DNA of 64,000 bases from AP-15 sp963750195 (lineage in GTDB: Bacteria; Pseudomonadota; Alphaproteobacteria; ATCC43930; CGMCC-115725), in assembly GCA_963750195.1 (NCBI GenBank), contig CAVVPS010000009.1, positions 1-64,000 on the forward strand, read 5' to 3'. Made by a program: the position numbers and the translations under genes. How positions within the stretch are numbered: the first letter of the stretch is position 1; each line of letters opens with the position of its first letter. Shown here one piece after another: positions 30,685 through 40,115 of the stretch. A model generated the notes under the pieces. The model worked only from the letters and a program-made list of their open reading frames with translations. It was not told the DNA's origin and did no database searches.

Positions 30685-32002
30685 TCAGGCCCCTGCTTGC
30701 CCGTAAATTGGAAATCGGCGGCAGAGTTCGCGGACCTCCTCACGCACCCGCGCCTCGGCCGCGCCGTTGTCGTCCCGACCGCGTGCCCGTGCGCGCAACA
30801 CCTCGACGATAAGCCGGCCCACTGCGCGGAATTCGTCTGCACCGAAGCCGCGGGTCGTTGCCGCCGGCGAACCGAGGCGGATCCCCGAGGTTACCGTCGG
30901 CTTCTCCGGGTCGAATGGGATGCCATTCTTGTTGCAGGTGATGCCAGCGTGCTCAAGGCTCACCTCGGCGTCGCGGCCGGTCAAGCCCAGCGGGCACAGA
31001 TCGACCAGCATCAGATGTGTGTCGGTGCCGCCCGAGACGATCGCCAGCCCCGCTTGCGCCAATGTCCCAGCCAGGATCCGGGCGTTTTCCACGACGGCAG
31101 CGGCATAAACGGCAAAAGCCGGTTGCAGCGCCTCGCCGAGCGCCACTGCCTTGGCGGCGATGACATGCATCAACGGGCCGCCCTGCAGCCCGGGAAAGAC
31201 GGCGGCGTTGATCCGCCGGCCGATCTCTTCATCCGCGGCCAGGATCAGTCCGCCGCGCGGCCCGCGCAAGGTTTTGTGCGTCGTCGTGGTAACGACATGG
31301 GCGTGCGGCAATGGGCTCGGATGGACGCCGCCGGCGACCAGACCGGCAAAATGCGCCATGTCGACCATCAGATAGGCGCCAACTTCGTCGGCGATCGCGC
31401 GAAAGCGGGCGAAATCGATGATCCGTGGATAGGCACTGCCGCCCGCGATAATCAGCTTGGGACGGTGGGTGCGCGCCAACCGCTCGACCTCATCGAGATC
31501 GATGCGAGCATCCTCGCGTCGGACGCCGTAGGAGACCGCGTTGAACCATTTGCCTGACAGGTTCGGCCGCGCGCCGTGGGTCAGATGGCCGCCGGCGGCG
31601 AGCGACATGCCAAGGATGGTGTCGCCGGGGGTCAGCAATGCCAGAAAGACGGCCTGGTTCGCTTGGGCGCCGGAATGCGGCTGGACATTGGCAAAGGCGC
31701 AGCCGAAGAGCCGCTTGGCGCGGTCGATCGCCAGAACTCTCGGCGAGATCGACGAACTCGCAGCCGCCGTAGTAGCGGCGCCCCGGATAGCCCTCGGCAT
31801 ATTTATTGGTCAAGACCGAACCCTGCGCCTCCAGAACCGCGCGAGAGACGATGTTCTCGCTGGCTATCAGCTCGATCTGTGACTGCTGGCGGCCGAGTTC
31901 ATGCCCGATAACCGCCGCCACCTCTGGGTCGGCCGCGGCCAGAGGATCGGAAAAGAAATCGTCGGCGGTAGCGATGCGGAGCGGGACCGAACCTGAAACC
32001 AT
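30685..32002 (-). CDS. glyA: Serine hydroxymethyltransferase GlyA, one frameshift
   Basis: GlyA is the PLP enzyme that interconverts serine and glycine while charging tetrahydrofolate. The ATG at 32002 leads to IELIASENIVSRAVLEAQGS and LTNKYAEGYPGRRYYGGCEF. An extra T near 31741 (AGTTCTGG for AGTCTGG) breaks the frame; correction gives LAESLAIDRAKRLFGCAFAN and continues through the PLP-Lys motif VVTTTTHKTLRGPRGG and a normal C-terminus at 30685. Since glyA is usually present once and important for growth, this break is a strong hint of sequence error. It heads the glyA-nrdR-ribD run. Confidence 0.93.
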
Positions 32003-32445
32003 CAACAAATCACTCGCTGAGCAGCGGTTGAGCGCGCCGCGACCAAGAGGCGTTGCCGAGGCCGCCACGCAAACCGGCGCGGCGTTACCGCCGGGCCGGC
32101 GGTAACGAACTTCGTCAACGGTTGATGAGCTACCATATCTCGCTAGAGAATGCCAATCATCCACCATAAATCGCGGTCAGCGCCAGTACGGCGCCCGCAC
32201 TGCGTCGCGCTACCGTCTCGAGCGGCGGGTCAATTCAGTCGCTTTATTTCGGCCGGGCGATCCCGCCACGGGTTGTGCTGCCGGAGACCAGCGTCGAACG
32301 GAAGCACAAAGCGCGCCGGCAAGTCGTTGCGCTTGCGTACAAATGACGATTACTCTTCTCTCTCATAAGTTTCCGTTGACACAAGAAATTCGTGCGCCAA
32401 TTATGGCATTGGCGTGAACATTCCAGGCTTAGTCGGGGCGAGAAA
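32003..32445. other. Intergenic region between glyA and mucR
   Basis: The region holds the divergent upstream sequences of glyA and mucR and a perfect palindrome at 32083-32107. A moderately AT-rich stretch at 32338-32400 precedes mucR. No gene is seen. Confidence 0.5.
32083..32107. promoter_or_regulatory. Perfect 25-bp palindrome in the glyA-mucR gap
   Basis: The sequence has two 12-base arms, CGTTACCGCCGG and CCGGCGGTAACG, around a single central G. It lies 81 bases upstream of the glyA start and is not followed by a T-run in either direction, so an operator or a structured leader element is more likely than a terminator. No protein is known to me to bind this sequence. Confidence 0.6.
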
Positions 32446-32895
32446 ATGGCAGAAACCACAGTGCCGAAGATGGCGGAGGAAGAGTTGTTGCGGATGACCG
32501 CGGATGTGGTCGCCGCCTATGTCAGCAACAATACGTTGGCCACGGCGCAGCTGGCTGAGGTAATTAATGCGGTATATGGCTCATTGAAGGGTCTGGAGGG
32601 CCAAGTCGCGGAACCGCCGCCGGAACCTGTGAAACCGGCGGTGCCGATCCGCAAGTCGATCACCCCGGATTATTTGATCTGTCTCGAAGACGGCAAAAAG
32701 CTGAAGATGCTGAAGCGGCATCTTCGCTCGACTTACAATATGACCCCTGACGAATATCGCGCGCGCTGGGGCTTGGCGCCGGATTATCCAATGGTGGCTC
32801 CCAACTACGCCGAACAGCGCTCCGCCTTCGCCAAGAAGATCGGTCTGGGTCGCGGCGCCACCCGCGTGTCGGCAACCGTCGGGGCCAAAAAATAG
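32446..32895 (+). CDS. mucR: MucR/Ros-family transcriptional regulator
   Basis: MucR/Ros proteins are H-NS-like zinc-finger regulators of exopolysaccharide, motility and virulence genes in alphaproteobacteria. This 149-residue protein has the N-terminal oligomerisation helices, then the DNA-binding core ICLEDGKKLKMLKRHL followed by NMTPDEYRARWGL. The C-x2-D and first His zinc ligands are present, but the second His of the classical site is Thr (HLRSTYN), a change I recall from other Rhodospirillales homologues. The ATG at 32446 gives the MAETTVPKM start. The 100-base gap to gcdH holds nothing else. Confidence 0.93.
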   Translation: MAETTVPKMAEEELLRMTADVVAAYVSNNTLATAQLAEVINAVYGSLKGLEGQVAEPPPEPVKPAVPIRKSITPDYLICLEDGKKLKMLKRHLRSTYNMTPDEYRARWGLAPDYPMVAPNYAEQRSAFAKKIGLGRGATRVSATVGAKK

Positions 32896-32994
32896 CCGGT
32901 TGCGCGCGACGCGAGGGGAAAATTGACGGATTTCTGACGCAGCGGCGAGCCGGCGCGGTATAAGCGGCCGCTATCGCCGCCGCAGAGGTCATCG

Positions 32995-34227
32995 ATGCCC
33001 GCCGACACTGAACTCGCCTCCGTTTCCGCTACCACCTCGCGCCACGCTGAATCCGACGCTCGCTTCGACTGGGCCGATCCGCTCCTCCTCGATCACGAAC
33101 TGAGCGAGGAGGAGCGAATGGTGCGCGACAGCGCTCGCGCCTATTGTCAGGAAAAGCTTTTTCCGCGGGTGCTCGAAGCCAACCGCCACGAGCGGTTCGA
33201 CCGTGAAATCATGAACGAGATGGGTGAGCTGGGCTTTCTCGGCTCGACCATCGAGGGTTACGGCTGCGCCGGCGTCAATTACGTGTGTTACGGGCTGATC
33301 GCGCGCGAGGTCGAGCGGGTCGACAGCGGCTATCGCTCGGCGATGAGCGTGCAGTCGAGCCTCGTGATGTATCCGATCTACGATTTCGGCACCGAGGCGC
33401 AGCGCCGCAGATATCTGCCCAAGCTCGCCTCCGGCGAATGGGTTGGCTGCTTCGGCCTGACCGAGCCCGATCACGGGTCAGACCCGGGTAGCATGACGAC
33501 GCGGGCCGCTGCGGCGCCGGGCGGCTACCGACTGGCCGGCGCCAAGATGTGGATCTCCAACGCGCCGATCGCCGATGTATTTGTCGTCTGGGCCAAGACC
33601 GAAGACGGTGTGATCCGCGGCTTTATTCTCGAAAAGGGCATGAAGGGTTTGAGCACGCCAAAGATCGAGGGCAAGTTCAGCCTGCGCGCCTCGGCCACCG
33701 GCGAGGTCGTTATGGACGATGTGTTCGTACCCGAGGAGAATTTGCTGCCGGGAGTGAAGGGATTGCGGGGCCCGTTCTCCTGCCTCAACAACGCCCGCTA
33801 CGGCATCGCCTGGGGCGCCATGGGGGCTGCCGAGTTCTGCTGGCATGCGGCTCGCAGCTATACCCTCGACCGCCGGCAGTTCGGCCGCCCGCTCGCCGCC
33901 AACCAGCTGATCCAGAAAAAGCTCGTCGACATGCAGACCGAGATCACCCTCGGCCTCACCGCCTGCCTGCGCCTCGGCCGGCTGAAGGATCAGGGCCGCG
34001 CCGCGCCCGAGATGGTTTCGCTCTTAAAGCGCAACAATGCGGGCAAGGCGCTCGACATCGCCCGCGTTGCCCGAGACATGCATGGCGGCAATGGCATCTC
34101 CGACGAATACCATGTGATCCGGCACGTGATGAACCTGGAAGCCGTCAATACTTACGAGGGTACCCACGACGTCCACGCATTGATTCTGGGCCGCGCCCAG
34201 ACCGGCATCGCCGCCTTCGCCAATTGA
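32995..34227 (+). CDS. gcdH: Glutaryl-CoA dehydrogenase
   Basis: An FAD acyl-CoA dehydrogenase of 410 residues that oxidises and decarboxylates glutaryl-CoA to crotonyl-CoA, late in lysine, tryptophan and aromatic breakdown. It shows GCFGLTEPDHGSDPGSMTTR, KMWISNAPIADVFVVWAK, and the catalytic Glu in VNTYEGTHDVHALILGR. The GFLGSTIEGYGCAGVNYV block and the SYRSAMSVQSSL-like stretch (DSGYRSAMSVQSSLVMYPI) are typical of GcdH rather than short-chain enzymes. Intact. The downstream ISNCY insertion separates it from any former operon partners. Confidence 0.93.
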   Translation: MPADTELASVSATTSRHAESDARFDWADPLLLDHELSEEERMVRDSARAYCQEKLFPRVLEANRHERFDREIMNEMGELGFLGSTIEGYGCAGVNYVCYGLIAREVERVDSGYRSAMSVQSSLVMYPIYDFGTEAQRRRYLPKLASGEWVGCFGLTEPDHGSDPGSMTTRAAAAPGGYRLAGAKMWISNAPIADVFVVWAKTEDGVIRGFILEKGMKGLSTPKIEGKFSLRASATGEVVMDDVFVPEENLLPGVKGLRGPFSCLNNARYGIAWGAMGAAEFCWHAARSYTLDRRQFGRPLAANQLIQKKLVDMQTEITLGLTACLRLGRLKDQGRAAPEMVSLLKRNNAGKALDIARVARDMHGGNGISDEYHVIRHVMNLEAVNTYEGTHDVHALILGRAQTGIAAFAN

Positions 34228-34245
34228 GTTTGCGCGGCCCGCGAC

Positions 34246-34365
34246 CAAAGGCAATAGCGGCCCCACTCGACACATTGCAGATCGTCAAGCAGCTCGAGGA
34301 GGCGGGCTTCGATGAGCCGCAGGCCAAGGCAACGACTATCGTCCTCCGCGATCTGCGGGAGACCG
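34246..34365 (+). pseudogene. Short DUF1640-like coiled-coil protein fragment
   Basis: A scrap of about 40 codons reads LDTLQIVKQLEEAGFDEPQA followed by KATTIVLRDLRE. The 'LDT..LVKxLEEAGFxExQA' pattern is the start of DUF1640-type proteins, which normally continue as a long coiled coil with a C-terminal membrane anchor. Here it stops soon after and the ISNCY element follows within about 120 bases. It is probably a gene destroyed around the insertion. Confidence 0.5.
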
Positions 34366-34488
34366 ATTGTCATCCCTCGCGACCTATAGCGAAAGACTTG
34401 TAGACCCGATTGCCGACTTGCCGAATACTTCAAGATCGCTTTCCATAATGGGGCTTATGCGACTTTTGCTTGTAGGCGCCTGATCAAA

Positions 34489-36019
34489 ATGTCACCCGTG
34501 TGCCAGTTAGAGATGACACTCCCCGGAGGATTTCTGGGGGGTGTTTGGGGTGACGGTTCGGCTGATGAGCGATCGGGAGCTGCGGCGGCTCGAGGTGCTG
34601 CAGGATTTGGATCGGCGGCGATTGACGACCGTGGCGGCGAGTCAGCTGCTCGGGCTCGAGCGCCGTCAGGTGTTTCGGTTGCTGAAGGCCTACAGGATCG
34701 AAGGTCCGACCGGCCTGATCTCGAAGCGACGCGGTCGCCGCGGCAACCGGCGCAAGCCCGAGGCGGTGCGGCGCGCGGTTCTGGCGATGATCCGCGAGTG
34801 GTATTGGGATTTTGGCCCGACCTTGGCGGCCGAGAAGCTGCGCGAGGCTCATGGGATAACGGTTGGTCGTGAGACCTTGCGCCAGTGGATGATCGCCGAC
34901 GGGCTGTGGCGCGATCGTAAGCAGCGCAAGCGCATCCACCAGCCGCGGCCGCGGCGCGATTGCGTTGGCGAACTGGTGCAGGTCGACGGCAGCGAGCATT
35001 GGTGGTTTGAGGATCGCGGACCGCAATGCACCTTGCTGGTGTTTGTCGACGACGCGACCAGCCGACTGATGCATCTGCAATTTGTCGAGAGCAAGTCGAC
35101 CTTTGCCTATTTTCACGCGGCGCGCGCCTATCTGGAGGCGTGGGGCAAGCCGGTGGCGTTTTACAGCGACAAGCACGGGGTGTTCCGGGTCAACCATCCG
35201 GGTGCCTTGGGCGGCGATGGGATGACCCAGTTTGGCCGCGCCCTGCATGCTCTGAACATCGACATTATCTGCGCCAATTCGAGCCCGGCCAAGGGTCGGG
35301 TCGAGCGTGCGAACAAGACCTTACAGGATCGGCTGGTCAAGGAATTGCGGCTGGCCGGCGCGGCCACCCTGGCGGAAGGCAACGCCCTGCTCCCAGCGTT
35401 CATCGCCGACTACAACGCGCGCTTCGCCAAGCCACCAGTGAACAAGAAGGACCTGCATCGGCCGCTGCGCGCCAGCGACGATCTCGAGGATGCGTTTGCC
35501 TGGAAGGAGGAGCGCACCCTCTCACAGGCGCTGACCCTGCAATACGACAAGATCCTCTTCATCTTGGAACCGACCGACCAGGCCAAGGCGGCGATCGGCA
35601 AGCGGGTCACCGTGGTCGATTATCCCGACGGCCGCCTGGCAATCCGCTATCAGGGCGTCGAACTCGCCTACCGTACCTTTGACAAGGTCCAACAGGTCGA
35701 CCAAGGGGCGATTGTCGAGAACAAGCGGCTCGGCGCTGCGCTCGCTTTCATCCGCGAGCAGCAGCTCCGCCGTGGACTGGAGCGGCGCCGTACGAAAGCA
35801 CCGCACCGACGCGATCAGCACAACCCTCGTCTGTTTAAAGTCGGCTAAGTCGTTCTACGAGCCGAGCGTGCTGCGCCCGCTCGGTACAAACGCGGGAGCA
35901 GTTTCGCCCGTCCGCGTTACCGGCGCCGGTCGGGCGCTGCGCGACGCCGGGGGCTCCGCGCCCGCCCGCCGCCCGACCCCGACGACAGTGACATTTCTAA
36001 ATGGCACACACGGTGACAT
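34489..36019 (+). mobile_element. ISNCY-type insertion sequence
   Basis: The element is bounded by inverted repeats. The left end reads ATGTCACCCGTGTGCCAGTT from 34489; the right end, read in reverse from about 36019, reads GATGTCACCGTGTGTGCCAT. Both continue with TTAGA and an ATG(A/T)CACT block. One transposase gene fills the interior. The stretch 35849-35986 after the transposase has no other gene. I could not identify a clear target-site duplication. Confidence 0.75.
34541..35848 (+). CDS. ISNCY-family transposase
   Basis: The 435-residue transposase has an N-terminal helix-turn-helix (TTVAASQLLGLERRQVFRLL), a second one (ITVGRETLRQWMIADGLW) and an rve-type DDE core with VQVDGSEHWWFED, LLVFVDDATSRLMHL and AKGRVERANKTLQDRLVKEL. 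This matches the ISNCY (IS1202/ISDol1-like) group. The frame opens at GTG 34541; an ATG at 34565 is an alternative. It is intact and inside well-preserved ends, so the element may still be mobile. Confidence 0.9.
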   Translation: MFGVTVRLMSDRELRRLEVLQDLDRRRLTTVAASQLLGLERRQVFRLLKAYRIEGPTGLISKRRGRRGNRRKPEAVRRAVLAMIREWYWDFGPTLAAEKLREAHGITVGRETLRQWMIADGLWRDRKQRKRIHQPRPRRDCVGELVQVDGSEHWWFEDRGPQCTLLVFVDDATSRLMHLQFVESKSTFAYFHAARAYLEAWGKPVAFYSDKHGVFRVNHPGALGGDGMTQFGRALHALNIDIICANSSPAKGRVERANKTLQDRLVKELRLAGAATLAEGNALLPAFIADYNARFAKPPVNKKDLHRPLRASDDLEDAFAWKEERTLSQALTLQYDKILFILEPTDQAKAAIGKRVTVVDYPDGRLAIRYQGVELAYRTFDKVQQVDQGAIVENKRLGAALAFIREQQLRRGLERRRTKAPHRRDQHNPRLFKVG

Positions 36020-36161
36020 CTCTATTCGGTGGACACATTGCTCCCGTCAAAAGCCTCTCGCACTTAGGATGTGCCACGCAAATTCCTGGAAAAACAAGGC
36101 AGGAGCCGTGGGAGCCTCGTTGATCCGAAACTCGATGTCGTGTGCGTCAAGTTCTGCAAAA

Positions 36162-37482
36162 GCAGGCTGGTGATGTAGGGCGTGGGCGGCGCGGAGCCCC
36201 CGTGTAGCGCAGCGCCGACGACGCCCGGCCGCCGTCAGGCGGCCAAGGCCCGCAGGGCCTCTTTCTTGTATTCCTTCAGATGCTCCATGTTGAGATAGCG
36301 CGTCGCTTCGAGCCAGTTCTCGTGCATCTCGACCGCCAGCGCCCGCACCAGCCGCAAACAACTCTCGGCGTTGGGAAAGATGCGCACGACATGGGTGCGG
36401 CGCTTCAGCTCCTGGTTCAAGCGTTCGAGCATGTTGGTCGACTTCATGTGTTTGTGGTGCGGCAAGGGCAGCCGGTAATAGCTCAGCGTCTCCTCGATGT
36501 TGTCCTCGACCCAGTTGCACAGCCGCGGGTACTTGGCCTGCCATTTGGCCAGCCAGGCGGCGATGTCGCGGCGCACTTCGGCGAGATCGCGGCGGTCGTA
36601 AAACCAGCGCAGCTCCCGCAGGCAGTCGTCGTCGACCTTGCGCGGCACATAGTCGAGCGCGTTTCTGAGAAAATGCACATAGCAGCGCTGCCACGCCGCC
36701 TCCGGCAGCACCTCGCGGATCGCCGCCTTGAGACCGGGATGGTCGTCGCTGACGACAAACTCGACGCCGACGAGCCCGCGGGCTTTGAGCGCCAAGAGAA
36801 AGTCGCGCCAGCTCGATCGGCTCTCGCGATTGGCGAGCTCGACTGCCAGGATCTGGCGCCGGCCGTCTTCGTCGACCGCCACCGCGACCAGCACCGCCTG
36901 GCTGACGATGACCCCGGCCTCGCGCACCTTCTCGTAGCGTGCATCGAGGATCAGATAGGGATAGTTCTCGCTCAGCCGCCGCTCGGCAAACGCCCGCAGA
37001 CCCTCGTCGAGCGATTTGTTGATCGCGCTGATCGCGGATGCGGAAAAACTGTGGCCGCACAGCGCCTCGGTCACCGCCTTGACCTTGCGCGTCGAAACGC
37101 CCTGCACGTACATCTCGGCCAGGGTGCCGACCAGCGCTTTCTCCGAACGCTGGTAGCGTTCGAACAGCTCAGTCGAAAATCGCCCCAGCCGATCCTGCGG
37201 CACGCGCAATTCCAGGGTCCCTACCCGGGTGATCAGCGAGCGGCCGTAATAGCCGCTGCGGTAGGAAACACGCGTCTCGCTCCGCTCCCCCTTCTCGGCG
37301 CCGATCGCCTCCGTCATCTCCGCCTCGAGCGCGGCCTGCACCAGCGCCTCCACCGCTGCACGCACGAAATCCTCGTCCCGCGCCAGCAATCCTTTCAGGT
37401 CGATTACTTCCGCCTTACCCTCGCCCTTGGTCATGATGTGCACCCTTCACGGGTCGGTGACGTCAGACATCACCAGCATGCC
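36162..37482 (-). mobile_element. IS256-family insertion sequence
   Basis: Inverted repeats GCAGGCTGGTGATGT (36162-36176) and, on the reverse strand, GCATGCTGGTGATGT (37482-37468) flank a single transposase. The true ends may extend some bases further out. It lies about 140 bases from the ISNCY element, a local insertion hot spot. Confidence 0.75.
36235..37434 (-). CDS. IS256-family transposase
   Basis: A full-length mutator-type DDE transposase of about 400 residues. It has GLLARDEDFVRAAVEALVQ at the N-terminus, YRSGYYGRSLITRVGTLELR, the catalytic-domain pieces YLILDARYEKVREAGV and VVSDDHPGLKAAIREVLP with their Asp residues, and the C-terminal NMLERLNQELKRRTHVVRIF carrying the Glu. A start at 37434 (MTKGEGK) is preferred; an ATG at 37443 is in frame. 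Intact. Confidence 0.93.
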   Translation of the reverse strand: MTKGEGKAEVIDLKGLLARDEDFVRAAVEALVQAALEAEMTEAIGAEKGERSETRVSYRSGYYGRSLITRVGTLELRVPQDRLGRFSTELFERYQRSEKALVGTLAEMYVQGVSTRKVKAVTEALCGHSFSASAISAINKSLDEGLRAFAERRLSENYPYLILDARYEKVREAGVIVSQAVLVAVAVDEDGRRQILAVELANRESRSSWRDFLLALKARGLVGVEFVVSDDHPGLKAAIREVLPEAAWQRCYVHFLRNALDYVPRKVDDDCLRELRWFYDRRDLAEVRRDIAAWLAKWQAKYPRLCNWVEDNIEETLSYYRLPLPHHKHMKSTNMLERLNQELKRRTHVVRIFPNAESCLRLVRALAVEMHENWLEATRYLNMEHLKEYKKEALRALAA

Positions 37483-37504
37483 ATGACCGCCCAAGCGGCC
37501 CGTC

Positions 37505-37996
37505 TTATTGCTGAACCTTCAGCACACTATCAAACTCGAAATTCTTCGTTTCTCCGGGTCGAATCATATGACCAACCAAGGGATCTCCTATGGGCACGCC
37601 GGCGATGGCCCCCGGCGGGAGATAATCTGGCAGCGAGTAGAAATCTCTAACCTCATATTGTGTTGAATGAGAGTCATTTTTTTGCTCTATCGAAAATGTT
37701 ATTGAGGTAATGGTCAGTGAAGTGTTGTTAGCCAAAGTAACGTAAATTGAGTTGTGATCAGGACGGTATCCGCCGCGCATGCCGTCATACATGCGAATAA
37801 TAGTGGCAAGGGGAAATTCGGAAGAAGAGATTTCGAGGCACGATTGCCGCACTGCCAACGCTGCGGCATCGCTACTCACGCCTCGCATGTGATCAAGAAC
37901 GCACTCCTCGAATGGGTGCGCAGAGTGGTTATCGGCTGCGAACGCTGTAGTCCAAGCTAGCAGCAAAAGCGGTATAGCAAGGTCCCACCTAGCCAT
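37505..37996 (-). CDS. Secreted hypothetical protein
   Basis: From the ATG at 37996 a signal peptide (WDLAIPLLLLAWTTAFAA) is followed by ECVLDHMRGVSSDAAALAVR and then a conserved-looking Cys, giving two cysteines about 20 residues apart. The rest is a beta-rich stretch with NNTSLTITSITFSIEQKN. It looks like an exported protein of about 163 residues of unknown function; similar 'CVLDHMxGVxSDAAAxAVRxxC' modules occur in other bacteria, from memory. Base composition is clearly more AT-rich than the surroundings, a sign of recent arrival. Confidence 0.65.
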   Translation of the reverse strand: MARWDLAIPLLLLAWTTAFAADNHSAHPFEECVLDHMRGVSSDAAALAVRQSCLEISSSEFPLATIIRMYDGMRGGYRPDHNSIYVTLANNTSLTITSITFSIEQKNDSHSTQYEVRDFYSLPDYLPPGAIAGVPIGDPLVGHMIRPGETKNFEFDSVLKVQQ

Positions 37997-38049
37997 CTCT
38001 CTCCAGCACCTCGCCGTTGTTGCAGACGAGACGGCTATGCGCAATCCTG

Positions 38050-38223
38050 CTAAATCAGCGGCGTATATTTCTCGCGGAAAACATCCATGCGCCGACGGTG
38101 GTACTTCAAATACGCAATGCTATCGAGCCACTCAGCTTCAGATTGGGCAGAGTAGAATCGGGCGGTAAGTAAGTCCTCTTGATGGCATAGTCTCTGCCAT
38201 ATTGCGTGTATATAGTCAGTCAT
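38050..38223 (-). CDS. Small hypothetical protein, 57 residues
   Basis: The ATG at 38223 opens a short, mostly helical, charged protein containing AIWQRLCHQEDLLTARFYSA and YLKYHRRRMDVFREKY. A longer frame to 38412 exists but its extra part is not protein-like. No family recognised. It shares the AT-rich composition of the neighbouring secreted protein and may have arrived with it. Bases 38224-38499 hold no other gene. Confidence 0.35.
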   Translation of the reverse strand: MTDYIHAIWQRLCHQEDLLTARFYSAQSEAEWLDSIAYLKYHRRRMDVFREKYTPLI

Positions 38224-38499
38224 CTTCGCGTAACCCGTTAGAAGAACGTGCTTTCTATGATGCGAGAGGTGGGGAGATGATCGAGCAGGTTTCAAGGCGC
38301 GGGGGCGCTCAGCATTGTGTTTGCAAAAATCAAGACTTCTGCAAGGCTCCAGTAAGCTAACGTATTCAATGAGTTGTGCGTTGCGTAACATATGACCGAA
38401 ACCAACTCGCAATCCCGCCTCGGATATGCCGCGTCAGCCCCTATGGGCAGACAGTGAGCGCGCAACTCGACCAACTCGGCGCCGCCGCGGAGGGCCGGG

Positions 38500-40115
38500 T
38501 TACCCAACAGCGCCGTCGGGTGTACGCCTCAGATACCATTCCCGGGAGCGCGCCGGTATGGCGCGCCTCGTCGACGACGACCACCCCATTGACGAGCACC
38601 GTGGTGCTGCGTCCGGTCGGGTATTGATGGGGCTCGAGCGTAGGTTGCGCGATCTTTGAAATCGGCCGGATCGAAGATCGTCGATGTCGGCTCGATAGCC
38701 TTCCTTCATCAGCCCGCGATCGCGCAGCCGCAAAGCCGCCGCCGTGGCTCCGGTCATCTTGTGCACTGCCTGTTCGAGCGGCAGCAGGCGCTGTTCGTGC
38801 ACGTAATGGCCAATAATCCGCGGGAAGGTTCCGTAAAAGCGCGGATGCGGCATCCCTTGGGCGACGATCCCGTAATCGGCAACGCAATTGCCGTCCGAGC
38901 CGACCAAGCGCCGACGGCGAGCGAAGGATCTCGCGAATGTCTTCCTCGGCAATCGAGGTGATCAGCACGCGTGTGGCGCCCTTGTCCTCGATCAGATAAT
39001 CGCACAAGCAGTCGATCGGATCCAGCCGCGCGCTGTCGCGATCGCGGCGATGGTCTCGCCGGCGTGCTGCGGCAGATACGGCGAGATCGAGATCTGCACG
39101 CAGTCCCAGGACGGGATGCGGCCCCAATTGTTGAGCCCGTCGCGCTCGATCTCGGCGCGAATGCGTCGCGCGTGTTTCGGAGAGCGCGAGGCGCGCCAGC
39201 ATCGCCTCCAGCCCGCCCGACTGGACCCATTGCGGCAGCAAATTCTTCAGCGGGTTGCTGCCGGCGGCATAGGGGTAGGCGTCGCAGTCGATCGCCGAGG
39301 CCCTCGGCCCGCGCCGCCTCGATCATCGCCAGAATGCGTGCGGCCTTGCCCCAATTGTCGAGCCCCGAGCATTTCAAATGCACGATCTCGACATGCACCC
39401 CGCAGGTCCTGGCGATGTCGATCGCCTCCTCGACCGATTCGATTACCTTGTTCGATTCGTCCCGGATATGGGTGAAATAGGCGGCGTTATGGCCCCTCAA
39501 TACAGTGCCTAGCGCCAGGATCTCGGCCCGGTCGGCGTAACTGCTCGGCGGGGTGAATAGTCCGGTGGAAAGCCCGAGCGCACCGGCGTCTAGCGCATCC
39601 TCGAGCAGCGCGATCATTTGCGCCAGCTCGGACCGGGTCGGCGGCCGCGCCGCCATGCCCATTACATTCAGCCGCAAGGTGTGATGGCCGACCAGCATGC
39701 CGGCGTTGACCGCGATCGCCGGAAAGCTGTCGAGATATTCGGGAAAGCCCATCTCGCGGAACGGCAGCCAAGGGGCGCTGGCGCTGAGATAATCCCTGAT
39801 CAGCTCGAGTTTGCCGGGCAGCACCGGCGCCACCGAGAACCCGCAATGGCCGATGATCTCGGTCGTGACGCCCTGGCGCACCTTGCTTTCGGCCTTGGGG
39901 TTGATCGGCAAGGTAAAGTCGGAATGGGTCTTGATGTCGATAAAGCCGGGGGTGACCGCGAGCCCCTCGGCATCGATCACTCTCGCCGAACCCGCCGCCA
40001 GAAATCGTCCGAGCGCCGAGATCCGACCGTCGCGAACGGCAACGTCGCCGACCTCGCCGGGCCGCCCGCTGCCGTCGATGACGAGCCCCCCGCGGATCAG
40101 GATGTCGCCGCTCAT
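38500..40115 (-). pseudogene. N-acyl-D-amino-acid deacylase-like amidohydrolase, multiply frameshifted
   Basis: The ATG at 40115 overlaps the reductase stop. The first 270 residues are clean: DILIRGGLVIDGSGRPGEVG, VTPGFIDIKTHSDFTLPINP (metal site), GVTTEIIGHCGFSVAPVLPG and YFTHIRDESNKVIESVEEAI. From 39300 down the frame breaks at least five times; pieces include LAIDCDAYPYAAGSNPLKNL, NNWGRIPSWDCVQISISPYL, YLIEDKGATRVLITSIAEED and GIVAQGMPHPRFYGTFPRII. Together they cover the full family length of about 540 residues. These zinc enzymes remove acyl groups from D-amino acids. Confidence 0.85.

Noticed and set aside
36280..37650. A 456-residue plus-strand protein across the IS256 element
   Set aside because: It is the mirror of the transposase gene and has no family resemblance; such long mirror frames are common in GC-rich DNA.
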